Shown: positions 25,323-34,922, counted from the first letter of the stretch. The stretch is 64,000 bases of DNA from Salinisphaera sp049568105 (GCF_049568105.1 NZ_CP145335.1:3596001-3660000); one strand, 5' to 3'. A program made the numbers and translations. Notes: a model not told the origin generated them from the sequence alone.

Positions 25323-26312
25323 ATGGCCCGCGATACGCCGGCAGTGCTGCCGATCGATTACGACACCGTGCATGTCGCCGCCACGGGCCATCACGACACG
25401 TTGACCGACGAACTGATTCAACGCGGCAGTCAAATCGTCGACATCCGCGAAGACCTGGTGTTCAGTTCTGGCCAGCCCGGCCCGGCCGCCTGGGCCCAGA
25501 ACAGCTGGTTGGCGCCACGCGAATACCACATCGACTCGATCGGCCAGGCCGCACGCCAACTGCGCGCGCTACAACGCAACTGGCATACGCATTCGATCGC
25601 CCATCACCGGCGATCGCAATTGATCGCCGACAAGCTGCCGTCGATTCGTTTCCGGCCGATGACGTTCCCAGCCCCGCTGCCCAGCGCGTCACTGGGCGTC
25701 TTCTGCCTGCTGGAGCGCAATCGGCTGCTGGCATCCCCGGCCTGCTCGAGCGCGTTCGCCGATGGCCGCCCGGTCTTTGTCGAGGATCGCGAAGGCCCGC
25801 CCAACCGGGCTTATCTCAAACTCTGGGAGGCACTGACTCTGGCCGGCGCCCGTCCCGAACCGGGCCAGACCTGTATCGATTTGGGGGCGGCGCCCGGCGG
25901 CTGGAGCTGGGTCCTGGCCGAGCTGGGCGCCAATGTCGTGGCCGTCGATCGTGCCGCCCTGGCGCCAACGCTGGCCAAACATCCACGGGTGCATAGCCTG
26001 CGCGGCGATGCTTTCGCCATCGACTGCGAGGACGTACCGACGCCGGACTGGATTCTTTCGGATGTGATCGCTTATCCGACACGCCTGCGCGAACTGGCCG
26101 AATATTGGTGCCGAACCTGTCCGCAGGCCCGGGTGATCCTTACTGTGAAATGTCAGGGCGCGGTCGATCCGGCCGAGATCGCCGACTTTCTTGCCATCCC
26201 GGGCGCCCGGCTGCGCCATCTGTCGGCCAATAAACACGAACTGACCTTTTTCCGTCTCCCCGAAGGCGGACCGGCAGACAGCGCGAGCGCGCAGAACCAG
26301 AGTGGCCACTGA
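25323..26312 (+). CDS. FtsJ/RlmM-like rRNA 2'-O-methyltransferase
   Basis: 329 residues. The C-terminal half is a Rossmann methyltransferase with SAM motif CIDLGAAPGGWSWVLAELGANVVAVDRA. The K-D-K-E tetrad of RrmJ/RlmM ribose methyltransferases is complete: Lys in NRAYLKLWEA, Asp in WILSDVIAYP, Lys in VILTVKCQG, Glu in NKHELTFF. The N-terminal half probably recognises RNA, as the THUMP-like part of RlmM does. RlmM methylates C2498 of 23S rRNA; this protein is shorter (E. coli RlmM has 366 residues) and divergent, so the exact target is uncertain. ATG 25323 is chosen over the adjacent TTG. Confidence 0.75.
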   Translation: MARDTPAVLPIDYDTVHVAATGHHDTLTDELIQRGSQIVDIREDLVFSSGQPGPAAWAQNSWLAPREYHIDSIGQAARQLRALQRNWHTHSIAHHRRSQLIADKLPSIRFRPMTFPAPLPSASLGVFCLLERNRLLASPACSSAFADGRPVFVEDREGPPNRAYLKLWEALTLAGARPEPGQTCIDLGAAPGGWSWVLAELGANVVAVDRAALAPTLAKHPRVHSLRGDAFAIDCEDVPTPDWILSDVIAYPTRLRELAEYWCRTCPQARVILTVKCQGAVDPAEIADFLAIPGARLRHLSANKHELTFFRLPEGGPADSASAQNQSGH

Positions 26313-26487
26313 ATCGTCGCTTGCTGGCCGCCCTATCCATTCGTATTCCTGCACGTGGCATGCTTCATGTATCGTTGCCGTTCGGTCCGGGATCTTGCGA
26401 TTCAAAAAGCGTGACTTACCGCGCCGGATCATTTGCGACTTATGCTGCCGTGTTCCCGCGGTTTCTTCGATAGGACACGTGATCTTC

Positions 26488-28641
26488 ATGCGCTATCTAG
26501 CCCTGTCTTTTGTGCTCCTGGTGATGCTGTGCGCCCAAACCGGCTGCGCCGCCTCCGAAAATCAACCCGCGCCGGTGCCCGATGCGGGCGCTGGCCCGGC
26601 CGAGGGGTATACACCGCTCACACCCGACAACGACCAGAGTCAGGTCGATCAGGAGGTCGTGCGCGAGCTGCAAAAGAACCACTACAACAAGATCAAACTC
26701 AACGACAAATTCTCGGAAGATTTCTTCAACGCCTATCTCGACGATCTGGACGGCACGCACAGCGTATTCCTGCGCTCCGACGTACAGCGGCTGAAAGACA
26801 AATATGGCGATGAGCTAGACGACCAGCTCAAAAACGGCCGCCTCGCCGCCGCCTATGAAATCTTCAACACGTATCAGAAACGTCGTATCCAGATCGACCA
26901 GTGGGCGCTCGAGCGCATCAAGCAAGGGCTGGACAGCCTGGATCTCAAGGACGACGAATCGTTCACGGTCGATCGCGAAGACGCCGCCTGGCCGGCCGAT
27001 GCCGAGGCCCGGGAAAAACTCTGGACCCAGCAGCTGGAAAACCAGGTCATCGAACTGCGGCTCAATGAAATCGATCCGGACGAGATCCAGAAGCGTCTGA
27101 CCCAGCGCTATACCAACGAACTCAAACAACTGCGCCAGGCCGAGCCGGTCGATGCGTTCTCGGTCTATATGGATGCCTATACCCATAGCTACGATCCGCA
27201 TACCGATTACTTTTCCCCGCGCCGCTACGAAGACTTCAACATCGACATGAACCTGCAACTGCAGGGTATCGGTGCCGAGCTGCGCTCGAAAAACGGTTAT
27301 GCCGAGCTGGTGCGGCTGATCCCCGGCGGGCCGGCGGCCAAATCCGGCAAGCTCAAACCCACCGATCGCATCATCGCCGTCGGTCAGGGCAAGGACGGTG
27401 AGTTCACTGACGTCATCGGCATGCGCCTCGACGAAACGGTACAAAAGATCCGTGGCAAGGCCGGCTCGTATGTCCGTCTGCAGGTCTCGCCGTCCGACAA
27501 CAGCCAGACCAAAACAGTCACGCTGCAGCGCGCCAAGATCAAACTCAAGGACCAGGCCGCCAGTTCTCGAGTAATGCACGTCGAACGCAATGGCGAGGAC
27601 CACAAGATCGGTCTGCTCACCCTGCCCTCGTTCTACAATGGCACCGCCGACGACGTAAAAAAGCAGCTCGTCAAACTCAAAAAACAGGACGTCGACGGCG
27701 TCGTGCTCGACCTGCGCAACAACGGCGGCGGCGCGCTCGGCGAAGCCATGCAGCTGATCGGCCTGTTCATGGATTCTGCGCCGGGCGTTCAGATTCAGGA
27801 CGCCAAGGGCAACATCCAGGTTCTGGGCGATCGCAACGACGGCGCCGTGTATTCCGGCCCGCTGGCGGTCATGACCAATCGTCTGTCGGCCTCGGCTTCG
27901 GAAATCGTGGCCGGCGCTCTACAAGATTACGGCCGGGCGTTGGTGCTCGGCAGCCGGACCTTCGGCAAGGGCACGGTCCAGACCCTGCTGCCGGTTTCCC
28001 AGGGCCAGCTCAAGCTCACCGAGGCCAAATTCTATCGGGTCACCGGCAAGAGCACCCAAGACCGCGGCGTGAGCCCGGATATCACCTATCCGTCGGCGAT
28101 CGATCCAGACAAAATTGGCGAATCGGCTTTGCCCAACGCGCTGCCCTACGACACGATCCCGCCGACTGCCTATCCGGAGTCGGACACGCTCGATGCAATG
28201 CTCGGCCAACTCAAGACCGATCATAGCCAGCGTGTCAGCGACGATCCAGACTTCCAGTATCTGGTCCAGCGTATCCAGCTTGCCCGCAAGCAGAGCGAAA
28301 AGGATACGGTCTCGCTGAACATCGACACACGTCGTTCCGAGCAGCATCAGCTCGAGCAGAAGATGCTAGCGTTGGCCAACAGCCATCGTGAGGCCGTCGG
28401 CAAGTCGACCTACGACAGCTACAAGGCGTTCGAGGACGCCCAAGACGCCGAAGCCTCGGGCGAAGGTGAGGGCGACGGTTCTGATGCCGCCGCCAGCGAG
28501 GCCGGCGATACGCTGCCGGCCCAGAATCCCGGCTCGCCAGGCAACGACAAGATCGATGCTTACCAGACCGAAAGTGCCAATATCCTGTTGGACATGATCC
28601 ATCTGTTCAGCGAACAGCAGGATCAGCAGCAGGCGGCATAG
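26488..28641 (+). CDS. prc: Tail-specific carboxy-terminal processing protease
   Basis: 717 residues starting at ATG 26488, where a signal sequence begins (MRYLALSFVLLVMLCAQTGCAAS); the long upstream open frame is not signal-like. The Cys in QTGC sits in a poor lipobox, so either lipidation or ordinary cleavage is possible. Order: Prc N-terminal domain (~50-240), PDZ domain (IGAELRSKNGYAELVRLIPGGPAAKSG), S41 serine protease core with catalytic Ser in SASASEIVAGAL and Lys in TFGKGTVQ, then a C-terminal helical domain with a Glu/Ala/Gly-rich patch. Prc degrades periplasmic proteins with nonpolar C-termini, including ssrA-tagged ones and cell-wall hydrolases. Confidence 0.92.
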   Translation: MRYLALSFVLLVMLCAQTGCAASENQPAPVPDAGAGPAEGYTPLTPDNDQSQVDQEVVRELQKNHYNKIKLNDKFSEDFFNAYLDDLDGTHSVFLRSDVQRLKDKYGDELDDQLKNGRLAAAYEIFNTYQKRRIQIDQWALERIKQGLDSLDLKDDESFTVDREDAAWPADAEAREKLWTQQLENQVIELRLNEIDPDEIQKRLTQRYTNELKQLRQAEPVDAFSVYMDAYTHSYDPHTDYFSPRRYEDFNIDMNLQLQGIGAELRSKNGYAELVRLIPGGPAAKSGKLKPTDRIIAVGQGKDGEFTDVIGMRLDETVQKIRGKAGSYVRLQVSPSDNSQTKTVTLQRAKIKLKDQAASSRVMHVERNGEDHKIGLLTLPSFYNGTADDVKKQLVKLKKQDVDGVVLDLRNNGGGALGEAMQLIGLFMDSAPGVQIQDAKGNIQVLGDRNDGAVYSGPLAVMTNRLSASASEIVAGALQDYGRALVLGSRTFGKGTVQTLLPVSQGQLKLTEAKFYRVTGKSTQDRGVSPDITYPSAIDPDKIGESALPNALPYDTIPPTAYPESDTLDAMLGQLKTDHSQRVSDDPDFQYLVQRIQLARKQSEKDTVSLNIDTRRSEQHQLEQKMLALANSHREAVGKSTYDSYKAFEDAQDAEASGEGEGDGSDAAASEAGDTLPAQNPGSPGNDKIDAYQTESANILLDMIHLFSEQQDQQQAA

Positions 28642-28651
28642 CAATCGGCGC

Positions 28652-28685
28652 GCGGCGGATCAGGCCCTAGGGCCGGGTCCGCCGC
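28652..28685. terminator. Hairpin after prc, possible terminator without U-tract
   Basis: GCGGCGGA (28652-28659) pairs with TCCGCCGC (28678-28685), with an inner GGCCC/GGGCC pairing. It lies 10 bp after the prc stop and just before the stop of the convergent gene at 28694. No T-run follows on either side, so termination efficiency is doubtful. Confidence 0.45.
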
Positions 28686-28693
28686 TTACGCGT

Positions 28694-29110
28694 TCACCGA
28701 TCCGGCGCGCCGTAACACATGCCCAGCACGCCGCCATAGAGCAGGTGCGCTCCGAAGGTGGCCAATGTCGCAGGCCAACCGATCGCCACGCCAAAAAACC
28801 CGCCGCCGGCAACGGGGAAAAACAGCAGCATCATTCCGACCCAGGCGAGTACGCCGAAGGCCAGCCCCTTGAGCAGCCCGTTGTGGCCGGGCAGCAGCCG
28901 GTAGAGCGCCGCGAATCCCAGCCCCCAGATCAGACTGCCAATCACGAAATGCCCGAGCCAGCCCAGCGCCCGCGGCTCGCCGGTCAAACGCTGGATTAGC
29001 TCGATCCAATCCAGATCGGGCCATACCTGGGCGAGTGTCTGCCCGAGCATACAGCCGGCCAGTACCATGCTGGCCATGAATCCGGCCGCGACCGCCTTGC
29101 CTGGCGCCAT
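28694..29110 (-). CDS. Four-helix membrane protein, function unknown
   Basis: 138 residues from ATG 29110 with a good ribosome site (GGGGGAAAAG); a longer start at 29161 has none. Four hydrophobic segments: AVAAGFMASMVLAGCMLG, WLGHFVIGSLIWGLGFAALYRLLPG, GLAFGVLAWVGMMLLFFPVAGGGFFG and ATFGAHLLYGGVLGMCYGA. The pattern (GHFVIGSLIWG, HLLYGGVLG) resembles DUF6789-type proteins found in many proteobacteria, without assigned function. It is convergent with prc. Confidence 0.65.
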   Translation of the reverse strand: MAPGKAVAAGFMASMVLAGCMLGQTLAQVWPDLDWIELIQRLTGEPRALGWLGHFVIGSLIWGLGFAALYRLLPGHNGLLKGLAFGVLAWVGMMLLFFPVAGGGFFGVAIGWPATLATFGAHLLYGGVLGMCYGAPDR

Positions 29111-29411
29111 AGTCTTTTCCCCCTTGCAAACTCCACAACATACCGCATGCGGCCTGCCCAACGCCGACGCATCGCCCCACTCCCGGAACGACGGGCCTGG
29201 CCCCGAGCGCGGCTCCTGCGGCCTAGCGGTTTACAAGGCAACCATCGATCGTCATGGCACAGACGTACGCGGCGCCTGGCGTAGTCCAATCGAAACTTGC
29301 GAGACGATGCCAGCCCACGCGTTTGGAGCTGTCAACGGCAGACCACGCTACGCATCTTGACCTGTTTGAACCCCATTCGGCCGCCTGCCCTACATTCCCC
29401 CAAGACCCCGG
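29111..29411. other. Intergenic stretch, nothing recognised
   Basis: About 300 bp between two minus-strand genes. It must hold the promoter of the four-helix protein gene; I see no conserved motif. Confidence 0.4.
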
Positions 29412-29918
29412 CTAGGCTGGGTCCGGCGTCAATCGTTCGATGACCGATGCATGCTGCGGAAACTGCGCACTCAGTGCCGGCCGCTCGGCCAGTTCGAAGT
29501 CCTCGAAATCGAACCCCGGGGCAACCGTATTACCGACCAGCGCGAAACTGCCGGTTTGTTGCAGTTCGGCACCAAACCAGGCGCCCCGCGGCACGACCAG
29601 TTGGGGCCGCGCCCCGGACGCCAGATCCTTGCCCAGCACATGCGCCCGGTGTTCACCGTTCACATCGATGACATGTACCAGCAGCGGCGCGCCAGCATAA
29701 TGATGCCAGACCTCATCCGAGGCCAGGCGATGCAGATGCGATACATCGCGATCGCGCAACAGAAAATAAATCGCCGTGGATACGGCCCGCGCACCGCTGT
29801 AGCGCTCGGGCAGCGCCGCCGCCGACAACTTCTCGGCCGCCTGATAGGTCTGCCGGTAGTAGCCGCCCTCGGGGTGCGGCTGCAGGTCGAGTCGCCGGAT
29901 ATAGTCGTCTGCAGTCAT
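29412..29918 (-). CDS. DUF985-type cupin protein
   Basis: 168 residues from ATG 29918 behind GAGAGG. Cupin-5 (DUF985) landmarks: LDLQPHPEGGYYRQTYQA at the N-terminus, STAIYFLLRDRDVSHLHRLASDEVWHHYAGAPL with metal-binding-type His/Glu residues, then GAWFGAELQQTGSFALVGNTVAPGFDFEDFELA. The family is related to ureidoglycolate hydrolase- and epimerase-like cupins, and its reaction is unknown. It is divergent from another cupin gene at 30187, so two unrelated cupins share one upstream region. Confidence 0.85.
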   Translation of the reverse strand: MTADDYIRRLDLQPHPEGGYYRQTYQAAEKLSAAALPERYSGARAVSTAIYFLLRDRDVSHLHRLASDEVWHHYAGAPLLVHVIDVNGEHRAHVLGKDLASGARPQLVVPRGAWFGAELQQTGSFALVGNTVAPGFDFEDFELAERPALSAQFPQHASVIERLTPDPA

Positions 29919-30186
29919 GATCCTCTCGTGCTGGCTGAAAACCAGGCCGCGGGCTCGCCGATCTGTGTCGGCCGCCCGCCCGACGCCATAGGTGCGGACG
30001 TTAGCCAAACGCGGGGCGCTTTTCCAATGCCGCCGGACCAGTCCGGACTGGTCAAGCGGCAAACCTCATGCATTGGCTCGCCGCCCGGGACGATATCGGC
30101 CTGGAATGGTTTATTATTCGAACTTGGCTTCAGAAACTGCCGCTGTATCGCCCCTGCTGGCCGCGCCTCGTTCGGGAGAACTAGAG

Positions 30187-30654
30187 ATGGACTCGATGAC
30201 CGACTCCGTTGCTACCGTGGTCCCGGCCTCGGGTGGGCGCCGCTTCGACGTGTTCAGCAACGAGATCGTCATCAAGCTGGGCAGCCGTGATACCGGCGGG
30301 CGATTCACGCTGTTCGCCACGACCGTGCCGCCCGGCCAGAATGGGCCACCCCGGCATTACCATCGCCACGAAGATGAATGCTTTTATCTGTTGTCCGGCC
30401 GCGCATCGTTTTTACGCGATGGCCAATGGTTCGAAGCCGATCCAGGAACCACCGTGTTCATCCCCCGCGGCGTGGTGCATACGTTTCGTAACCGCGGCGA
30501 TACGCCGCTGACACTGCTGGTCCACACTACCCCGGGCGGGATCGAAGGCTTTTTTGAAGGCTGCGCCGAGATCTTGACCGCCCCGGGCGGGCCCGACCCC
30601 GGGCGGCTGGCCGGGATCGCCGCCGAGCACGGCATCGTATTGCTGCCAAGCTAA
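30187..30654 (+). CDS. Cupin_2 domain protein (quercetin-dioxygenase-like)
   Basis: 155 residues; the ATG at 30187 follows GGGAGA. A single cupin barrel with both motifs: GPPRHYHRHEDECFYLLSGRASFLRDG (three His and a Glu for metal) and GTTVFIPRGVVHTFRNRGDTPLTLLVHTTPGGIEGFFEG. This resembles the pirin/quercetinase-like cupins often annotated as cupin domain-containing proteins. The substrate is unknown. The 271-bp gap to the divergent DUF985 gene holds both promoters. Confidence 0.8.
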   Translation: MDSMTDSVATVVPASGGRRFDVFSNEIVIKLGSRDTGGRFTLFATTVPPGQNGPPRHYHRHEDECFYLLSGRASFLRDGQWFEADPGTTVFIPRGVVHTFRNRGDTPLTLLVHTTPGGIEGFFEGCAEILTAPGGPDPGRLAGIAAEHGIVLLPS

Positions 30655-30839
30655 GCACGCAGCGGCACTGCTCGCGAATGATCGGTTTTACTACGTTGGG
30701 ACAGGCCCTAATCCCAAACCGCTGCCCAGCCGAGACTATCTAACGGTCTTCAAAGCCCTGTGCAGTCGGCCCCGAACAAGACCGGAGGCCCCCTGTTCCC
30801 GTCGGACTCGATCCCGCTGCGCGTCGATAGGGCCTTCGA

Positions 30840-31929
30840 GTGAAAGCCCTGGCCTGACCTGGCCTGACCTGGCATGGCATGGCATGGCACCCACGATGTC
30901 CGCGTCGATCATATGGCCGATCCCGGCTTGCAGCACGATCGCGATGCCATCATCAAAGTGACTGCGATCTGTGGCTCGGATCTGCATCTGTACAACGGCC
31001 TGATGGCCGGCATGCAGGCCGGCGACGTACTCGGCCATGAGTTCATGGGCGAAGTGCTCGACACCGGCTCGGCTGTGCATCGCCTGCAGCAGAGCGATCG
31101 CGTGGTCGTGCCGTTCAGCATCGCCTGCGGTGGCTGTTTTTTTGCAACAAACATCTGTACTCGCTGTACGACCGCTCGCCCCCCCCCGAACGCCGACCAG
31201 GCAGCCGAATTGATGGGGACATTCGCCCTCGGCGCTGTTCGGTTATTCGCATCACCTCGGCGGCATTCCCGGGCCAGGCCGAGTACGTGCCTTATGCCGA
31301 TGTCGGGCCGATCAAGGTCGAATCCGAGCTGCGCGACGACCAGCGGCTCTTCCGGTTGGATATCTACCCGACCGGCTATCAGGCGGTCGACAACTGCGAT
31401 ATGGAAGCCGGTGACACCGCGCCCATTTGGGTCTGCGGGGCCGACGGGCCAGTTCGTGCTCCGCAGCGCCTGGATGATAGGCGCAGTCCGGGGCATCGCC
31501 ATCGACCGCGCCCCAGAGCGGCTCAAGCTGGCCAACGACAAAGCCGGCGCCGAAGTGATCAACTTCGAGCAGGACGATGTCTATCGCACGCTACTGGAGA
31601 TGCCCGGCGGTCGCGGCCCGGACTGCGGCATCGACTGCATCGGCGCTGAAGCCCATCCTCAGGGCGACCCGGAATATGTCCGCCGCAGCGCCGATTCGTC
31701 CGCAGACAACCACCCGCTGGCAGTCAACGAGATGATCACCTCGGTCCGCAAGAGCGGTCACACGCATATGCGGCAGTATCTCAAGCCGCGGCTCAACACC
31801 GTCGAGCAGCGGCTGATCGATCCCTCTTTCATCATCCCCCCTCGCTACCACCTGGCCGATGCCGCGACCCCCTATGCTCGCTTCAATGCCAAGCAAGATG
31901 GCTGCATCAACGTGGTCATGCCGGCTTAA
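30840..31929 (+). pseudogene. Broken zinc-dependent alcohol (formaldehyde-type) dehydrogenase
   Basis: The original start is GTG 30840 (MKALA), immediately interrupted by a repeat expansion with an in-frame TGA; the protein resumes as WHGTHDVRV in another frame. AICGSDLHLYNG, LGHEFMGEV and VVPFSIACGGCFF follow, matching glutathione-type formaldehyde dehydrogenase relatives. Then come several one-base indels: a T7 run where T8 would restore CFFC, a C9 run, and an extra C before CAGGCCGAG and before CAGTTCGTG. YADVGPIKVE and PTGYQAVDNC are in one frame, GQFVLRSAWMIGA and INFEQDDVY in another. About 35 residues between VRKSG and HTHMRQYL are deleted. It cannot make an active enzyme. Confidence 0.9.
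30851..30890. repeat. Tandem repeats inside the dehydrogenase remnant
   Basis: GGCCTGACCT occurs twice (30851-30870), followed by four GGCAT-type pentamers (30871-30890). The array replaces a short stretch that would code for LAWHG, adding a stop and a frameshift. Confidence 0.85.
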
Positions 31930-32088
31930 ATATCAGCTCTGGATTGTTGTCCGCCCGGCGCTTAGCGGGGGGCCGGATTTTCTGGGCCGCGCTGCGCGCC
32001 CAAGGCGGCCATCGACGCATTCAAATCCGGTTCATGTCGTCGGGACCCATAATGGGGGCCTTCCCAAACGCTGCGGTGGGCGCATGTT

Positions 32089-32535
32089 ATGAAACGTCTG
32101 ATCGCGTTGTTGGCGACGAGCCTGCTGCTCGTTGGCTGCACCACCTACGATGCCGGCTACTATCCAGCCCGGGGCCACAGCACGTTCTATAGCGGCTATG
32201 GCGGCTATTACGGCGGCCCCGCCTATTATCCCCGTTATGGCTACGGCTCCTACTCGTCGCGGCACTACCGCGATCGCGTCTATCGTCATCATCGCGCACA
32301 CCGAGACAGCAAACGATTCCGCCGCCACGAGCGGCATGACCGAGCCCACTACCGCGACCGGCATGAGCGCGCCGATCAGGGTCACGAGCGCCGCCATGAT
32401 AGACATCGCAGCCGTCGCGATGAGCACGATACGATCCGCCGCAGTCACCGGGCGAGTCGCCATCGACCGCAGCCCCGGCATCATGAACGGCGTCCGCACC
32501 GCTCTTTTTCCTCACGCCACGAAAGAGTCCGCTAG
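32089..32535 (+). CDS. His/Arg/Tyr-rich lipoprotein, function unknown
   Basis: 148 residues. A clean lipoprotein signal (MKRLIALLATSLLLVGC) precedes a Gly/Tyr-rich part (YYPARGHSTFYSGYGGYYGG, then YYPRYGYGSYSS). From residue ~58 to the end the chain is dominated by His, Arg, Asp and Glu (HYRDRVYRHHRAH and similar). The strongly charged, His-rich tail could bind metal ions or anionic surface polymers, but this is inference. Composition is unlike the neighbours and low complexity; some of the tail could be a compositional artefact. Confidence 0.65.
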   Translation: MKRLIALLATSLLLVGCTTYDAGYYPARGHSTFYSGYGGYYGGPAYYPRYGYGSYSSRHYRDRVYRHHRAHRDSKRFRRHERHDRAHYRDRHERADQGHERRHDRHRSRRDEHDTIRRSHRASRHRPQPRHHERRPHRSFSSRHERVR

Positions 32536-32584
32536 CCGCCTTCTGTCGAACCGACAACAAGCGCATCGACGCTGCCGACCGTTT

Positions 32585-33988
32585 TTAGAACGCGTTGCCG
32601 AACGATAGATAGACCAGCGCCTTGCTCTCGCCGCTAAAGCCCAAATCCAGGCGGGTCGAGAGGGCTTCGCTCAGGGCGATATGCAGGCCAGCGCCATAGC
32701 TGAACTGGATCTTGTCGCTCAGCCCCGGGGTCACGTCGGGCTCGCCGGCCACCAGATCGTCAGGCAGGCGAGACTGGTCGAGAAACACGCGACCGGCCCC
32801 GGCAAACACGGTGCCATCCAGACGCACCCGCCAGATATCGTAGAAATCGAAATCGGCCAACAGGGTCTGATAGGCCATGCGGGCAAACACCCGGCTCTGG
32901 CCCAAGAAACGATTCGGATAGAAGCCTTCGAGACTGTCGAAACCGCCGAGCGAAGCGAACTCGTAGAACGGCAGGTCGTTGCCGCTACCGGTGACATATT
33001 CGCCGTCCACGCGAAAAGCGAGCAGATGTTTGGGCGAGCCCAGCGGCTGGATATAGCTGGCATCGGTGATGAACTGGGCATAGTTGAAGTCGTTGCCCAG
33101 CTCAGGGCCGACGTGCTTGACCTTGCCGACCACGTTCCAGCCCTGCTCGGGGCGGGTCAGGTCGCGCTGGGTGTTATAGATCAGCGATAGCGACACCGGA
33201 TTGATATAGCCGCCTTCCATGCCCGGCAGGTCGGCAAAGGCATCGGTAGTCGACGGCCGGCCGTCCTGCGGGTCACCCTCGCCGATGGTGACCCGGTCGT
33301 AGCCGATGGTACCGGACACCATCCAGTGCGGCGCGAGCTGGCGCGCCAGCGTGAACAACACCGAAGTAGCATGGTGTTCGTGCTGACTGAGCGCATCATC
33401 GCCGGCATCGTTGTTGCCCAGGCCATAGAAATCCTGGGTCGGACGCAGTGCATAGTGGGCATTGATCAGGCCGATGAAATCGCTGCCAAACAGATGCGGC
33501 ATGCCCCAGGTGGCTTCGACATCGGTCTCACCTCGGGTCGACTGGGTAGCGCCGATATCGAGATTCATATGCGAATCGCCGAAATTGATATCGCTGAACT
33601 TACCGCCCAGAATCAGCCCGACCTCCGGCCCATAGCCGATCAGGGGCAGTACGGCGATGTTATGCGACGAATCCAGCTCCTGTGGCGCTTCCGGCTCACC
33701 GGGCTTGGGCAGCCCTTCATGATCGATGGTAGGCGCGCCGTCGGCGATCGCCTGGCGTTCGTTTTCCAGCACCAGAAACTTGGTGATGCTGCGATCCAGT
33801 TCGAGTTCACCGACCGCCCGTGCCGGCACCGGCATCAACAGCCCCGCCACAAGAACCGCGGCCACTGCCCACGACATCCCTAAAGCCAGCCCGGACCAGC
33901 CACGGCAGCCGCCGCCCCGGATCACTGAAACCCGTCGAACTCTTTGAGCGATCAGCCATTGTCGCCCTGCCCCCGAATCAAGCCTCAT
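32585..33988 (-). CDS. Outer-membrane beta-barrel protein of the bacterial surface antigen (BamA/TamA-like) family
   Basis: 467 residues from ATG 33988, which has GGGAGG 12 nt upstream; ATG 33877 (MSWAVAAVLVAGLLMPVPARA) starts at the signal's hydrophobic core and is the alternative. After the signal, a short periplasmic stretch leads into a barrel from ~NIAVLPLIGYGPEVGLILGGKF. Repeated amphipathic strands follow, including the family's late segment EFASLGGFDSLEGFYPNRFLGQSRVFARMAYQ, and the chain ends in Phe (SFGNAF) as outer-membrane barrels do. No POTRA domains are present, so it is not BamA itself. The cargo or function is unknown. Confidence 0.8.
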   Translation of the reverse strand: MRLDSGAGRQWLIAQRVRRVSVIRGGGCRGWSGLALGMSWAVAAVLVAGLLMPVPARAVGELELDRSITKFLVLENERQAIADGAPTIDHEGLPKPGEPEAPQELDSSHNIAVLPLIGYGPEVGLILGGKFSDINFGDSHMNLDIGATQSTRGETDVEATWGMPHLFGSDFIGLINAHYALRPTQDFYGLGNNDAGDDALSQHEHHATSVLFTLARQLAPHWMVSGTIGYDRVTIGEGDPQDGRPSTTDAFADLPGMEGGYINPVSLSLIYNTQRDLTRPEQGWNVVGKVKHVGPELGNDFNYAQFITDASYIQPLGSPKHLLAFRVDGEYVTGSGNDLPFYEFASLGGFDSLEGFYPNRFLGQSRVFARMAYQTLLADFDFYDIWRVRLDGTVFAGAGRVFLDQSRLPDDLVAGEPDVTPGLSDKIQFSYGAGLHIALSEALSTRLDLGFSGESKALVYLSFGNAF

Positions 33989-34646
33989 GCCTGAATGCTG
34001 CCTCCCTTGAGGTTTCGCCGTATACGGTCGATGCAAGGCCCGACTGCATATCGAATTTTTTGGCGAAACCTCGATGAAGATAGCGTACTCGGCAGCGACC
34101 GCATATCGGGATACTTTCGGAAAAAGACCGGCCCAAGGCGGATCAGAACGAATGGCTTGGTCGTGCCCGCTATCAAGCCGCTCGCCGAGCCGACACGGCA
34201 CGACTACTATAGGGCTGCGTCAGACCCGGTGCCGATATTGTCCGAACGCGGCATGGCCGCGACAACCGCGGTCCGCAAGCCACGATCGGCCCAGCGCGCC
34301 GAGTCCCGACCGGCAACGTATCGTGGCCTCCGGGTTCATCGCCACGCACGGCCCGCCGCAGAAAAACGGGCGCCAGCGCGCTATCGCAGAATACGCGAGG
34401 ATAGGCGCCAGGCCTGGACTGGCCTGGACTGGCCGCAGCACGGCGAAGGACGTCATTTCGCTCGCAACCGATAGCCCCCGCTTGGCGTCCAAGGCATACG
34501 TCACCGGGCCTGGTTTGGAAACATCTGGATTGCGATACCCAGCATGCCTGGATCGATCAAACCGCTCATGGTCAGCCGTGTTGCAACCCGGGCCCAGTAC
34601 GGCCTATGCCAGATCGCTGCCCTATTGCCGTTCGCCAGGCGATGGC
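33989..34646. other. Intergenic stretch with a short decamer repeat
   Basis: About 650 bp without convincing genes. It contains the 10-bp repeat at 34411-34434 and presumably the promoter of the barrel gene. Confidence 0.45.
34411..34434. repeat. 10-bp tandem repeat (GGCCTGGACT)
   Basis: Two exact copies (34411-34430) plus GGCC. It shares the TGGCC core and 10-bp period with the arrays at 2871-2940 and 30851-30870. Confidence 0.8.
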
Positions 34647-34922
34647 TTAGCCCTGGCCGGAAGCCGGCCACCCCAACCGGATCGGGCCCGCTAGATGCTC
34701 GGCATCCTGCGGCTCGATTCTCACCCCGCCCTGAGTGATACAGAGCCGCTCCTGGCGCGCCAGTTCGACGGCGATCCGACGGACTCTAGGCATCAGTTCG
34801 CGCCAGCCATCGTCGTTTGCCAGCGCCCGGGCGATCTCGGAGGGACAGCAGGTTTTATCGACGCCACGCGCAGCCACCATGCCGAGGATACGATCGTGGA
34901 TCGCAGCGTCGGTGGGGCTCAT
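34647..34922 (-). CDS. DUF3253 domain protein
   Basis: 91 residues. The small winged-helix-like DUF3253 pattern is clear: RILGMVAARGVDKTCCPSEIARAL, WRELMPRVRRIAVELARQERLCITQGG, GPIRLGW. The start overlaps the stop of the upstream DsbA-type gene by 4 bp (ATGA), so the two are translated together. The family's function is not established; its fold suggests nucleic-acid or protein binding. Confidence 0.8.
   Translation of the reverse strand: MSPTDAAIHDRILGMVAARGVDKTCCPSEIARALANDDGWRELMPRVRRIAVELARQERLCITQGGVRIEPQDAEHLAGPIRLGWPASGQG

Noticed and set aside
30840..31929. Alcohol dehydrogenase frameshifts as pure sequencing errors
   Set aside because: Some indels are in homopolymers, but the repeat expansion with a stop and the loss of ~35 codons cannot be explained that way.
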